A stretch of DNA of 64,000 nucleotides from Streptomyces sp. NRRL S-337 (GCF_000720175.1 NZ_JOIX01000032.1:1-64000), one strand, 5' to 3'; numbered from the stretch's first letter, positions 14,569 through 23,975 are shown. Numbers and translations: made by a program. The notes: generated by a model not told the origin, from the sequence alone.

Positions 14569-15399
14569 CTAGCCGAGGGCCGGGGCCATCCCCCGGTTAT
14601 CCACAGCCCCCAGGAAGGCCCGGACGATCTCCTCGCCCGCGGCGGCGCCCCGGGCGTCGAGCGCGGTGACGTGGTCGGCCCGCCAGCCGGAGTCGGCCAG
14701 TTCGCCGTGGCCCGGCCGCCAGCCGCGGTCCGCGGCCAGCAGCAGGTCCGCGTCGAGCAGGGAGTCACCGGCCGCGAGCACCTGGGACGCCCCGGTACGC
14801 CGGGCCACCTCCGCCACGGCCGCGCTCTTGGTCAGCGGCCGGGGCACCGCGTAGATCTTGCGGCCCTGCAGGGAGACGGTCCAACCGCGCTCCTCCGCCC
14901 AGCGGGCCAGCTCCTTCGCCCAGGTGTCGGGCAGCAGCGCCCGCTCCACGACGAGGTAGGCGAAGAGGTCCTCGGCGACCCGTTCCTTGAGCAGCCAGGC
15001 GGGATCGGCGGTGCGGACCAGGTGTTCCCGGACCTCCGCCAGCGGCGCGCACTGCGCGGCGAGCCGCTCGGCGACGGTGCGCCGCCAGTCCGGGTCGGAC
15101 TCGCCCCGGACGAGCAGATGGCCGCCGTTGGCGCAGATCGCGAACTCCGGTGGCGGGCCGGGGAGGTGGATCCGGCCGTACTGCTCGCGGGTGCGGGTGG
15201 TGGTCGGCACGAAGGTGGTGCCGGCGGCGAGTTCGGCGAGCAGCCCGGCGGCCGTCTCCGTCATGTAGGAGAGCGGTGCGCCCTGGTAGACCTCGACGCA
15301 CAGCAGCCGTGGGGCCTCGGCGTCGGGCATGGCGAGGCCGAGGGCCGGGGCCGAGTAGATCAGGGTGCGGTCGAGATCGCTGGCGACGACCGTGCTCAT
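14569..15399 (-). CDS. HAD-family phosphatase of the tellurium-resistance biosynthetic module
   Basis: The 276-residue protein begins with a HAD motif I, SDLDRTLIYS, and ends with motif III/IV residues (LTKSAAVAEVARRTG, AAGDSLLDADLLLAA). A Cof-like cap lies between. Its ATG overlaps the stop of the PRTase-StiP gene by four bases, so the two are translated together. In Ter-linked operons described by Anantharaman, Iyer and Aravind, a HAD enzyme accompanies the CitE-like lyase and PRTases in a proposed nucleoside-like metabolite pathway; that function is predicted there, not proven. Confidence 0.85.
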   Translation of the reverse strand: MSTVVASDLDRTLIYSAPALGLAMPDAEAPRLLCVEVYQGAPLSYMTETAAGLLAELAAGTTFVPTTTRTREQYGRIHLPGPPPEFAICANGGHLLVRGESDPDWRRTVAERLAAQCAPLAEVREHLVRTADPAWLLKERVAEDLFAYLVVERALLPDTWAKELARWAEERGWTVSLQGRKIYAVPRPLTKSAAVAEVARRTGASQVLAAGDSLLDADLLLAADRGWRPGHGELADSGWRADHVTALDARGAAAGEEIVRAFLGAVDNRGMAPALG

Positions 15400-17879
15400 G
15401 AGGAGACCACCGCCTTGCCGTCGACTCCGGTGGCGCCGCGGGTGAAGCGCGGGTGGATCAAACCCACGCAGCTGTAGGGGAGTTCGTCGACCTCTTCGAC
15501 GGGCACGCCCCGTTGTTCCGCCAGGAGCCGGACGTGGTCGAGATCGGTCCCGGCACCGCGGCGGGCCAGGATCTTCCAGGGGACCCGGCGCAGCAGTACC
15601 CGGGTGGTCTCACCGACGCCGGGCTTGACGAGGTTGACGTCGTGGATGCCGTACTCCTCGCTGATCCGCTCGACGGCCGCCCAGCCCTCCCAGGTGGGGG
15701 CCCGGTCGGCGCCGGCCAGCTCCTTCACCTCGGCGGTGACGTCCTCGGCGACCTCGTCGAAGCAGACGCTGACGGTGTCCAGGAACGCCCGCGAGACATC
15801 GGCGCCGGCCAGTTCGCGGTAGAACTTGGCGCCGTGGAAGTCGTCCGGGCCGACCAGGTCGTCGCGCAGGACCGTGCGCGATATGAGGCCGGAGACGGTG
15901 GAGTTGAGGCAGGCGGACGGGATGAGGAAGTCGTCGCGGGTGCCGTAGGTCTCGACGCAGCCGCCGGGGTCGGCGAGCACGGCGATCCGCGGGTCGAAGC
16001 CGGGGAAGTCCGCCAGCGCCTGGGCGAGTTCGCGGGTGATGGCGCCCTTGCCCGTCCAGCCGTCGACGAAGACGACGTCCGTGGGGTCGTGGTGGGCGGC
16101 CAGCCAGCGCAGTGCGGTGGTGTCGATGCCCCGGCCGCGGACGATCGAGACGGCGTAGTGCGGCAGGTCGAGGCCGTGTGCGTGCCGGGCCCAGCGGCGC
16201 ATCAGCACGCCGACCGGGGTGCCGGCCCGGGCCAGGGACACCAATACGGGGCGCGGGCTGCGCTCGGCGAGCACGGTCTCGGTGACGGTACCGACGGCGC
16301 GCGCGATCCGGCGCGCGGAGCTCTGCAGTGCGCTGTGGAACAGCGCCTGGTAGCGCTCGCTCGGCTGGTATTCGACCGGCAGCGACTCGGCGTAGTGGGC
16401 GCCGCCGCGCTGGATCGCCTCCTCGCGTTCCTCGGTGGGCGCTTCCAGGGTGACGTCGGACAGGTCCTGCAGCAGCCAGCCGACCTCGTCGGCGTCGTAG
16501 GAGGAGAAGGCGGGGCCGCGCAGCGGCTCGGGGAGGGGCATGGGGGCGGCCTGGGGTTGCGGGGCGTACGAGGGGAGGACGGCGAGCAGCAGCCGGTCGG
16601 TGTGGCCGGCGAGCCGGTCCAGCAGCCCGCCGGGTGCGTGCAGTTCGGGGCGGTCGCCGTGCGAGTCCACCACGGCGACGACGGCGTCGAAGCGGCGGGC
16701 CGGGTCGCTGCCGGGCGCGACGTTGTAGGCGTACCGCTCCCCCGGTCCGTCGGCCGGCCGGTCGTGGGCGGGGAAGGACAGCCGGGTGCGTATCGCGTAG
16801 CCAGGGTCGTCCACGGCGAGGACGGGCGAGCGGGTGGTGGTCGAGAAGCGGACCTCCGCGGCCGCGCCGAGGTGGGAGTCGAGCGCCCCGGCCAGCCGCA
16901 GCGGCGCGTACATCAGCTCCTCGTTGCCGAGGACGAGGATGCGGCGGGCGCCGTCCAGATGCGGGGCGAGGCGGGCCGCCAGGCCGGGGAGTGCGGCTTC
17001 CAGGCGGGCGCGGTGCGCCGGGGTGAAGCCGTGCCGCCCGCCGTCCGGCAGCCCGGCGGGCCAGCCGAGATCGACGCGTACGACCTCCGCGCGGCCGCCG
17101 TCTCCGGATCCGGGCGGGCTTTCCGGAGCCGCTGGTTCCAGCGGCGTGCGGGCCTCGTACTCCGCGACGAGCGCCTGCCCGCGGTCCAGGACGTCCTCGG
17201 GAAGGCGTACGCCCCCCGCGGCGAGCGTCACGAGGTCGACCCGGGCGCCCAGTTCCGCCGCGAACTCCTCCAGCCGGCCGCGGTCGGCGTCGGAGCGCAT
17301 GTCGACCAGGGCGACGACGACGTAGTGGTCGCGCGGGAAGCGGGCGTGCAGCGCGCTGATGGTGTTCAGGACCGTCCGGCCGGTGGAGAACTCGTCGTCG
17401 ACGAGCACCAGCGGCCCGTCCCCCGCGAGGAGTTGCCGGTCCTCGGGGAGCAGCAGGTGCGAGGTGGCGTGGCTGTGCTCCTCCTCGAACCCCGCCTGGT
17501 GGGCCACCCCTTCGACCGGCCGGCGGGTGGAGTGCAGGTACGGCGCGAGCCCCAGGCCGTCGGCGACCGAGTGCCCGAGGCCGGTGGCGGTCTCGGCGTA
17601 GCCCAGGACGACGGCGCGGGCGGCCGCCTCGTCCCCCAGCAGCGTGCGCACCCGGCGCCCCAGGCCCACGCCGGCGCCGTGCACCACGTCCGGCCGCTGC
17701 GGCACGTGCTTGCCCAGCACGTTCGACACGAGCAGATGGGCCCGCTTGGGGTTGCGCCGCAGCGCCAGTCCCAGCAGGCCGGTCAGCTCGTCCCCGCCGC
17801 TCAGCGAGACGCCGAGCCGGCCGGCGACCCATTCTCCCGTCCAGACCACGCGTTCCGTCTCCTCCGTCGTACCGTTCAT
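15396..17879 (-). CDS. Fused phosphoribosyltransferase (PRTase-TRSP) and StiP/PELOTA protein of the ter module (827 aa)
   Basis: The N-terminal third is a phosphoribosyltransferase: GYAETATGLGH at 93-103 and the PRPP loop LVLVDDEFSTGRTV at 157-170. A TRSP-like middle follows (about 290-470, with VLGNEELMYAPLRLAGAL). From about 490 it matches the StiP family (VLVSLARAGTPVGVLMRRW, VSIVRGRGID, VFVDGWTGKGAITREL, SACLNSTVSGLISRTV), and the end (about 760-815, VKPGVGETTRVLLRRVPWK) resembles the PELOTA RNA-binding tail. Some genomes encode these halves separately. The gene is second in the citE-like/PRTase/HAD operon, 28 bp after the lyase gene. The reaction is unknown; linking a base or ribosyl group to a lyase product is the published prediction. 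Confidence 0.82.
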   Translation of the reverse strand: MNGTTEETERVVWTGEWVAGRLGVSLSGGDELTGLLGLALRRNPKRAHLLVSNVLGKHVPQRPDVVHGAGVGLGRRVRTLLGDEAAARAVVLGYAETATGLGHSVADGLGLAPYLHSTRRPVEGVAHQAGFEEEHSHATSHLLLPEDRQLLAGDGPLVLVDDEFSTGRTVLNTISALHARFPRDHYVVVALVDMRSDADRGRLEEFAAELGARVDLVTLAAGGVRLPEDVLDRGQALVAEYEARTPLEPAAPESPPGSGDGGRAEVVRVDLGWPAGLPDGGRHGFTPAHRARLEAALPGLAARLAPHLDGARRILVLGNEELMYAPLRLAGALDSHLGAAAEVRFSTTTRSPVLAVDDPGYAIRTRLSFPAHDRPADGPGERYAYNVAPGSDPARRFDAVVAVVDSHGDRPELHAPGGLLDRLAGHTDRLLLAVLPSYAPQPQAAPMPLPEPLRGPAFSSYDADEVGWLLQDLSDVTLEAPTEEREEAIQRGGAHYAESLPVEYQPSERYQALFHSALQSSARRIARAVGTVTETVLAERSPRPVLVSLARAGTPVGVLMRRWARHAHGLDLPHYAVSIVRGRGIDTTALRWLAAHHDPTDVVFVDGWTGKGAITRELAQALADFPGFDPRIAVLADPGGCVETYGTRDDFLIPSACLNSTVSGLISRTVLRDDLVGPDDFHGAKFYRELAGADVSRAFLDTVSVCFDEVAEDVTAEVKELAGADRAPTWEGWAAVERISEEYGIHDVNLVKPGVGETTRVLLRRVPWKILARRGAGTDLDHVRLLAEQRGVPVEEVDELPYSCVGLIHPRFTRGATGVDGKAVVSS

Positions 17880-17907
17880 GTCGTGCGCCGTTTGTCCCAG
17901 GTGGTGC

Positions 17908-19080
17908 TCAGGTCTGCGGCAGGCTCGCCGTCAGCATTTCCACGAATCCGATGCCCTCCCGCGCGACGCCGAACGCCTCGGCGCGCAGCAGGGTGCGCTC
18001 GGCCCAGGCGCGGTGCGGCTTCACCTCGTTCATCTTGTTCGTGTACGCCGAGCGCAGGACCCCGCCGTCGCAGCGTTCCGGCCGCAGGATGTCGACCGCG
18101 TCGCTGAACTCCTCGTGGCTGACGACCGAGAGGGCGTGCACCGGCGCGACGTGCGAGGGGTGGATGCAGGTCTTGCCCTGCAGACCGTTGGCGCGGTCCA
18201 GCTCGATCTCGCGCAGCAGGCCGTCCATGTCGTGCTCGATCAGCGCGGTGCGCAGCTCCTCGGCGCGTCCGAGGAACGGCGAGCGGCGCAGCTGGGGCTT
18301 GAACATCCGCTCGTGCAGCCGGAAGTACTCCCAGACCGGACCGGTGACGGTGAAGCCGGTGCCGTCCGCCCGGCCCAGCACGTTGACCACGTCGGCGATG
18401 ACGGAGGCCACGATCTGGACGTCGTACGCGGTCATGTCGGGCGCCCTGCGCAGCCCGTAGGCGGAACAGAAGTCCGTGACGCCCAGCCGGAGGGCGAGGA
18501 CGCGGTCCCGGTATTTGTCGACGGTGCGGGCGATGCCCTGGAGCGTCTCGGGGCGGCTCTCCAGGTGGAGCAGTTCCGGGGACTCCAGTACCGGCATCGC
18601 GAACAGCCGCCGGTCGCCTGCGGACTCGGCCGCGGTCAGCGCTTCGAGGAACGGCACACCACGTTCTTCGGTGAACTTCGGAAGTACAAATCCAGACAGC
18701 CGGCGCACGGCCGGTCCGATACGGCGGATCAGATCCGGTATCTGCCCGGGCGCTCGTACCCGGATGAACAGCAGCGGGAGGTCCGTGCCCGCCTCGGCCG
18801 CCTCGTCGAGCAGTCCGAGCTGCCGTACGAGGTTCTCCTCACCGGCCGCGACGTCCGCGTCGCCTATGGAATCCTCCAGACACAGCACCATGGACAGCAC
18901 GCCGCGCCCGGCCTGTTTGAGGACGTCGGCGGCGAGTCGCGGCCGGGTGGCGGGGCTGTAGAGGGTGGCACCGAGGGCGACCGCGAGCGTGCGGGCCGGG
19001 GAATCGGCGGTGAACTCCACCGGCTCTTGGTGGAACAGTGTCTTCCGGATGGCGGGCGGAAGATGCCCAAAATGCCGCAT
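17908..19080 (-). CDS. CitE-like HpcH/HpaI aldolase/citrate-lyase family protein of the ter module
   Basis: The 390-residue TIM-barrel protein has the family segments LSMVLCLEDSIGDADV, LLFIRVRAP, LSGFVLPKFTEERG, LFAMPVLESPELLHLE, and the magnesium-site region ALRLGVTDFCSAYGLRR, ending with GKTCIHPSHVAPVHALSV. It is the TerCitE type found only with Ter proteins, predicted to form or cleave a C-C bond in a metabolite. It is first gene of the minus-strand operon and divergent from a terD gene, with 218 bp between. The ATG at 19080 gives the full-length family start MRHFGHLPPAIRKTLF. Confidence 0.85.
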   Translation of the reverse strand: MRHFGHLPPAIRKTLFHQEPVEFTADSPARTLAVALGATLYSPATRPRLAADVLKQAGRGVLSMVLCLEDSIGDADVAAGEENLVRQLGLLDEAAEAGTDLPLLFIRVRAPGQIPDLIRRIGPAVRRLSGFVLPKFTEERGVPFLEALTAAESAGDRRLFAMPVLESPELLHLESRPETLQGIARTVDKYRDRVLALRLGVTDFCSAYGLRRAPDMTAYDVQIVASVIADVVNVLGRADGTGFTVTGPVWEYFRLHERMFKPQLRRSPFLGRAEELRTALIEHDMDGLLREIELDRANGLQGKTCIHPSHVAPVHALSVVSHEEFSDAVDILRPERCDGGVLRSAYTNKMNEVKPHRAWAERTLLRAEAFGVAREGIGFVEMLTASLPQT

Positions 19081-19185
19081 ATAACTCCCCGATTACCTGC
19101 GGGACCCGGGCACCCCCGCTGCGTCTCGCTGTCTGGATCCAGCCGGTAATCGTACGTCCGGCGGGGTGGGGTTGGTTCCCACGCG

Positions 19186-19198
19186 CGTGAAAATCACG
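19186..19198. promoter_or_regulatory. Palindrome in the divergent ter promoter region
   Basis: CGTGA-AAA-TCACG is a perfect short dyad midway between the divergent CitE-like (start 19080) and TerD-like (start 19299) genes, so a regulator bound here could control both operons. No regulator gene lies beside it and the bases were not matched to a known box. Confidence 0.4.
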
Positions 19199-19298
19199 TA
19201 ACCCTCATGAGGCGCCCGGGTGTCGGGCCGGACGCCCGACGCACCGGCTCGCGTGCCCCGCGTTGTCCCTGCCACCTCCGGGAAGGCAGGATTGCGGC

Positions 19299-20411
19299 AT
19301 GACGCACGCGATGTTGAAAGGGTCGAACGTACCCCTCGACGCCACGGCCGTCCGGGCCGTCCTGCGCTGGACGCCCGGCGCCGACGTCCCCGACGTCGAT
19401 GCCTCGGCGCTGCTGGTGGGGCCCGAGGGGCGTGTGCGTTCCGACGAGGACTTCGTCTTCTACAACCAGCCGCGGCATCCCAGCGGTCTGGTGCGGCATC
19501 TGCCCAAGGCCCGGCTCGACGAAAGTCTGGCCGAAACCATCGAGGCGGACCTGGCCGGCCTGGATCCGTCGATCGAACGGGTCGTACTGGCCGCATCGTC
19601 CGACGGCGGTGCCTTCGCGGGCGTAGCCGACCTGCGGGTTCTGCTGTACGACGCGGCGGCGGGCGACGGTGAGCCGATCGCGGTCTTCGACGTGGAGCCC
19701 GAGACCGGCGACGAGACCGCGCTGATCTGCGGGGAGTTGTACCGCCGTGCCGAGTCCTGGAAGTTCCGCGCCCTGGGGCAGGGGTACGAGAGCGGCCTGA
19801 CGGGCCTGGCGAACGAATTCGGCATCTCGGTGGAGGAGAACGACGAAGCGGTCGGCGGCGCCGCGTCGGATGCCGGGGCAACGGCCCCCGCGGCAGCCCC
19901 GGAAGCAGCGGCGTCCGCCTCGGCCGCCACGACGGCGGTCACCCCGGCCCCGCAGAGCGGGCCGACCGGTACCGGCGCCGTCACCCCGCCGCCGAGCACC
20001 TGGCCCGAAGGGGCGTCCGGCCCGGGAGCCACGGGCGACCCGGAGAGCTACCCGCTGGCGGACCCGGAGGCCGTCACCCAGCACGTGGCGGACGCGATGC
20101 CCGAGCCGTTCTCGGCCGCCCCGCTCCCCCCGGCCGGCGCCCCGCCCCAGGCGCCCGCGGCCGCCCCGACGACCGGCGGCGGCTACGGCTACCCGGCGCA
20201 CGTCCCGCCGCCGCCCACCCAGCCCCCGGCCCAGCCCGGCTACGGCTACCCGGGCCCGCCGCAGTACGCACCGCAGCAGCCGCCCGCGTACGGCTATCCG
20301 CAGCAACCGCCGGCCCCGGCCCCGGCGTACGGCTACCCGACCCAGCAGTACCCCGCGCCGGACCCGTCCTTCGTGCTGCCGCCGCAGGGCCCCCAGTTCC
20401 AGCGCCGCTAG
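19299..20411 (+). CDS. TerD-family protein with long Pro/Tyr-rich C-terminal tail (370 aa)
   Basis: Residues 1-185 form a TerD domain: VDASALLVGPEGRVRSDEDF, ETGDETALICGELYRR, WKFRALGQGYESGLTGLANEFG. The usual acidic calcium loop DLDASALL is reduced to DVDASALL. The rest is an Ala/Pro linker and then repeats of YGYP (about 285-355, for example AYGYPQQPPAPAPAYGYP), a flexible tail of the kind that binds other proteins or surfaces. The ATG at 19299 has GGAAGG upstream. The gene converges on the minus-strand ter operon, with only 31 bp between stops. TerD proteins are cytosolic or membrane-associated calcium-binding stress proteins. Confidence 0.88.
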   Translation: MTHAMLKGSNVPLDATAVRAVLRWTPGADVPDVDASALLVGPEGRVRSDEDFVFYNQPRHPSGLVRHLPKARLDESLAETIEADLAGLDPSIERVVLAASSDGGAFAGVADLRVLLYDAAAGDGEPIAVFDVEPETGDETALICGELYRRAESWKFRALGQGYESGLTGLANEFGISVEENDEAVGGAASDAGATAPAAAPEAAASASAATTAVTPAPQSGPTGTGAVTPPPSTWPEGASGPGATGDPESYPLADPEAVTQHVADAMPEPFSAAPLPPAGAPPQAPAAAPTTGGGYGYPAHVPPPPTQPPAQPGYGYPGPPQYAPQQPPAYGYPQQPPAPAPAYGYPTQQYPAPDPSFVLPPQGPQFQRR

Positions 20412-20442
20412 CCGACGTCCGGCCGACCGGGCGGGGTGCGGG

Positions 20443-21213
20443 TCAGACCTTGGACTTGTACCCGCGCCCCCACTGGAGCCCCCAGCCGTACAGCCGGTCG
20501 AGCTCCGCCTGGAAGCCGTAGACGTACTTGACCTCGCGGCGCACCGTGAGCTCACCCTTGGTGTTCTCCAACGTGAAGATCGCGCAGGACCGGGCCTGTG
20601 GCGCGCGCTCGTCCAGCTTGACCTCCACCCGCGGTCCGCTGCTGGGGTAGAGCGTCACGACCGCATGCGTGCGGTCGAACGCCGGGGTGCCGTCGTAGAT
20701 GTAGACGAAGATCAGTAGCCGCTTGATCTCGTCGCGGTGGTCCAGGTTGATGTACAGCGTCTCGCCGGAGCCCGAACCGAACCGGTCGTCCCCGCTGAGC
20801 TGGACGAACGGCGGACCGTTGAGGTCCCCGAGGAAGTTCCCCAGCGGCTGCACCACGCCCTTGGTGCCGTCCTTCAGCTCGTACAGGCAGGCCAGGTCCA
20901 GGTCGACGTTGACCACGGCCGGACCCTGCGCCTGGACGATCTCGGGCTTGAACAGCTTGCCCGGATGCCGCAGCAGCCCGCCCCTTCCCTGCCCGCCCCG
21001 CTCGTGGAAGTCGGACGTCCGCATCTGCCAGTGCAGATTGACCCGCAGATGACCGGCCGCCGCGCCCTGCTTGGTCAGCGAGATGACCGGACTGCGTTTC
21101 GTCAGCTCGACGACGTACGACGCCCCGCCGCTGTCGAAGTCGTATTTCTGGGCGCCACCGCGCCACAGGTTCCCCAGGAACGACACCTTGCCCACCCCAT
21201 TGCTCGGCCCCAA
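20443..21213 (-). CDS. TerA-like tellurium-resistance protein
   Basis: The 256-residue product resembles TerA/TerD-superfamily proteins: VVNVDLDLACLYELKDGTKG, VVQPLGNFLGDLNGPPFVQL, SGDDRFGSGSGETLYINL, RLLIFVYIYDGTPAFDRTHAV. The acidic residues fit calcium-binding loops. The start is uncertain: TTG at 21213 gives this length, while in-frame GTG codons at 21195 and 21186 are possible; none has a clear ribosome site. It lies 70 bp after the TerC-like gene on the same strand, probably last gene of the terE-terC-terA run. Confidence 0.8.
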   Translation of the reverse strand: MGPSNGVGKVSFLGNLWRGGAQKYDFDSGGASYVVELTKRSPVISLTKQGAAAGHLRVNLHWQMRTSDFHERGGQGRGGLLRHPGKLFKPEIVQAQGPAVVNVDLDLACLYELKDGTKGVVQPLGNFLGDLNGPPFVQLSGDDRFGSGSGETLYINLDHRDEIKRLLIFVYIYDGTPAFDRTHAVVTLYPSSGPRVEVKLDERAPQARSCAIFTLENTKGELTVRREVKYVYGFQAELDRLYGWGLQWGRGYKSKV

Positions 21214-21283
21214 TTACCGCGGGGCGGCCCGGGGTCCGTACCCCAGGCCGCCCCGCAGAGAGCGTTCCTCATTCAGCGACGCG

Positions 21284-22423
21284 TCACACTCCGGACGCGA
21301 CTTCCGGTTTTGCCCCGGAGCTGTCGCCCGGCTTGCCCTCGCGCCGGTTGCGGACCACCGAGGAGGCGAACGAGAGGGCGATCAGCATGACGCCGATCAG
21401 ACCGGTGACGACCTCGGGGATCTCGAACTTGATCGAGATGAGCAGGATGACGGCGAGCGCGCCGATGGCGTAGTGCGCGCCGTGCTCCAGGTAGACGTAG
21501 TCGTCCAGGGTGCCCTTGCGGACCAGGAAGACGGTCAGCGACCGGATGTACATCGCCCCGATGCCCAGGCCCAGCGCCATCATGAAGATGTCGTTGGTGA
21601 TGGCGAACGCGCCGATGACGCCGTCGAAGGAGAAGGACGCGTCGATGACCTCCAGGTAGAGGAACATGAAGAACGCGGCCTTACCCGCCAGGCCGAGCGC
21701 CGAGCCGGCGCCCTTCGTCGCGGGCGGCGCGGCGACCGCGGTGGCCTCCTCGTCGTCCTCGTCCTCGTCCTCCTCCAGCTTGCCCTCGAAGTACCCCGAG
21801 ATGCCGCCGACGACGAGGTACGTGATCAGGCCCGCGACGCCGGACAGCAGGACCGTGGCGGTCTTGTCACCGCCGCCGTGCGCGACGTTCGTCGCCACCG
21901 TCATCGCGCTCACCAGCAGGGCGACCAGCGCGATGATGACGGAGAGCATGTCGAGCTTGCCCATCTTGGCCATCGGCTTCTCGATCCAGGACAGCCACTT
22001 GTAGTCGCGCTCCTCGAAGATGAAGTCGAGGAAGATCATCAGCAGGAACATCCCGCCGAAGGCCGCGATGGCCGGGTGGGCGCTGGTGACCAGCTCCTGG
22101 TAGTGCGCCTTGTCGTTGAGGGCGAGCTTGACCGCCTCGATCGGCCCCAGTTTCGCGGTGATCGCGACGATGACGACCGGGAAGACCAGCCGCATGCCGA
22201 ACACCGCGATGAGAATGCCGACGGTGAGGAAGATCTTCTGCCAGAAGGCATTCATCTTGCGCAGGATGCCTGCGTTGATGACGGCGTTGTCGAACGAGAG
22301 CGAGATCTCCAGAACGGACAGGATCCCGACGATCGCGAGCCCCTGCCACCCCCAGAGCACGCCGGCCAAGGCGAGACCGACCACCGTGATGGCGAACGAC
22401 CAGCCAAAGGTTTTCAGGAGCAC
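21284..22423 (-). CDS. TerC-superfamily (DUF475) integral membrane protein
   Basis: The 379-residue protein has about nine hydrophobic helices and the paired TerC signatures with membrane-embedded acids: LEISLSFDNAVINAG near residue 43 and EVIDASFSFDGVIGAF in the second half. The halves are joined by an acidic cytoplasmic loop (EEDEDEDDEEA). TerC proteins are thought to export or sense metal ions together with TerD partners. The start is GTG 22423. A GC-rich hairpin separates it from the upstream terE gene, so some read-through control is possible. Confidence 0.88.
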   Translation of the reverse strand: MLLKTFGWSFAITVVGLALAGVLWGWQGLAIVGILSVLEISLSFDNAVINAGILRKMNAFWQKIFLTVGILIAVFGMRLVFPVVIVAITAKLGPIEAVKLALNDKAHYQELVTSAHPAIAAFGGMFLLMIFLDFIFEERDYKWLSWIEKPMAKMGKLDMLSVIIALVALLVSAMTVATNVAHGGGDKTATVLLSGVAGLITYLVVGGISGYFEGKLEEDEDEDDEEATAVAAPPATKGAGSALGLAGKAAFFMFLYLEVIDASFSFDGVIGAFAITNDIFMMALGLGIGAMYIRSLTVFLVRKGTLDDYVYLEHGAHYAIGALAVILLISIKFEIPEVVTGLIGVMLIALSFASSVVRNRREGKPGDSSGAKPEVASGV

Positions 22424-22454
22424 TGCCTACCCAATCCCTCGCTGTGTGGGTCCC

Positions 22455-22471
22455 CCGCGCGCAGCGCGCGG
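22455..22471 (-). terminator. GC hairpin between terE and the TerC-like gene
   Basis: CCGCGCGC-A-GCGCGCGG is a perfect 8-bp stem with one loop base, 5 bp after the terE stop. It could be a partial terminator within the operon. Confidence 0.45.
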
Positions 22472-22475
22472 CGCT

Positions 22476-23051
22476 TTACGAAACGTTGACCCCGAAGTCT
22501 AGAGCGATGCCCCTCAGGCCTGACGCGTACCCCTGTCCTACCGCCCGGAACTTCCATTCGCCGTTGTAGCGGTACACCTCACCGAAGATCATTGCGGTTT
22601 CGCTCGACGCGTCCTCGCTCAGGTCATAACGGGCGAGTTCACTGCCGTCGGACTGATTGACGATCCGGATGAAGGCATTGCTGACCTGGCCGAAACTCTG
22701 GCCACGCAGATCCGCCTCATGGATCGAGACCGGAAAGACGATCTTGTCGACCTGCTCGGGCACCTGTGAGAGGTCCACCAGGATCGATTCGTCGTCGCCC
22801 TCGCCCTCACCGGTGAGGTTGTCACCGGTGTGCTCGACGGAGCCCTCGGGGCTCGTGAGGTTGTTGTAGAAGACGAAGTACTCGTCGCCCAGCACCCGGC
22901 CCGCCTGGCACAGCAGCGCGCTGGCGTCGAGGTCGAAGGGCGCGCCGGTCGTGGACCGTGCGTCCCAGCCGAGGCCGACCATGATCTGGGTGAGATTCGG
23001 CGCGGCCTTGGACAGGGAGACGTTGCCCCCCTTGGCGAGCGTGACACTCAT
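22476..23051 (-). CDS. terE: TerD/TerE-family calcium-binding stress protein
   Basis: The 191-residue protein is a canonical single-domain TerD family member: [43 protein letters not shown] (calcium loops), and [18 protein letters not shown]. It is about the usual 191-192 residues. The ATG at 23051 has GAGGAAG upstream. It is a close paralogue of the next gene upstream (the 23805 start) and shares its order and strand. TerE versus TerD naming cannot be decided by sequence here. Confidence 0.9.
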   Translation of the reverse strand: MSVTLAKGGNVSLSKAAPNLTQIMVGLGWDARSTTGAPFDLDASALLCQAGRVLGDEYFVFYNNLTSPEGSVEHTGDNLTGEGEGDDESILVDLSQVPEQVDKIVFPVSIHEADLRGQSFGQVSNAFIRIVNQSDGSELARYDLSEDASSETAMIFGEVYRYNGEWKFRAVGQGYASGLRGIALDFGVNVS

Positions 23052-23171
23052 CGTTCGCTTCCTCCCCGGTGTCGTACGGGCCCGCCCTGGCGCGGCCCGG
23101 CTCCTTCACGAGCGCCCGGCGCCGCACTCCCCGGGACGGGGGCGTACGGCGCCGGGCGCGGTCACTCTCCT

Positions 23172-23203
23172 GGCCGGGCGGCCACCGCGGTGGCCGCCCG
23201 GCC
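23172..23203 (-). terminator. 32-bp perfect palindrome between the two terD paralogues
   Basis: GGCCGGGCGGCCACCG at 23172-23187 is followed immediately by its exact complement to 23203. In RNA it folds into a 14-16 bp stem, 26 bp after the terD stop, so it is probably that gene's terminator. The perfect symmetry would also suit a dimeric repressor. Confidence 0.7.
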
Positions 23204-23229
23204 GAACGTCGGCGATCGGCTCGGGCCGG

Positions 23230-23805
23230 TCAGACGTTGACGCCGAAGTCCTGGGCGATACCGCGCAGGCCGGAGGCGTAGCCCTGGCCGATGGCGCGGA
23301 ACTTCCACTCCGCGCCGTTGCGGTACAGCTCGCCGAAGACCATGGCGGTCTCGGTCGAGGCGTCCTCGCTCAGGTCGTAGCGCGCCAGCTCGTTGCCGTC
23401 GGCCTGGTTGACCACGCGGATGAAGGCGTTGCGGACCTGGCCGAAGCTCTGCTGGCGGGTCTCGGCGTCGTAGATCGACACCGGGAAGACGATCTTGGCG
23501 ACATCGGCCGGCACGGCGGCGAGGTTCACCTTGATCTGCTCGTCGTCGCCCTCGCCCTCGCCGGTGATGTTGTCACCGGTGTGTTCGACCGAACCGTCCG
23601 GGCTCTTCAGGTTGTTGAAGAACACGAAGTTCTGGTCGTTGGCCACCTTGCCCTGGTCGTTCGTCAGCAGGGCGCTGGCGTCCAGGTCGAAGTCCGTACC
23701 GGTGGTGGTACGCGCGTCCCAGCCCAGACCGACGACGACCGCGGTCAGATTGGGGGCTTCCTTCGTCAGCGAGACGTTGCCGCCCTTGCTGAGGCTGACT
23801 CCCAC
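23230..23805 (-). CDS. terD: TerD-family calcium-binding stress protein
   Basis: This 191-residue single-domain TerD has [49 protein letters not shown] and [22 protein letters not shown]. The GTG at 23805 is chosen over the upstream in-frame ATG at 23859 because CGGGAGGACTC lies just before it and the product then matches the family start. It has its own upstream gap (170 bp) and a terminator, so it probably is a separate unit. TerD proteins confer tellurite and oxidative stress tolerance in other bacteria and affect differentiation in Streptomyces. Confidence 0.92.
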   Translation of the reverse strand: MGVSLSKGGNVSLTKEAPNLTAVVVGLGWDARTTTGTDFDLDASALLTNDQGKVANDQNFVFFNNLKSPDGSVEHTGDNITGEGEGDDEQIKVNLAAVPADVAKIVFPVSIYDAETRQQSFGQVRNAFIRVVNQADGNELARYDLSEDASTETAMVFGELYRNGAEWKFRAIGQGYASGLRGIAQDFGVNV

Positions 23806-23975
23806 GAGTCCTCCCGTAGATTCGAGGGGTACGTAGAGATCTGCGCCCCCATCGTGCATGGCATCGGATCAACGAATTGATCCTAGTGACCGGTTCCCAC
23901 CGATTGCAGATATCGCACCTGGATCGCTGCGGATGTCGGCGCGGCGGGCACCGGCGGGTGGGAGCGCGCCCCGGC

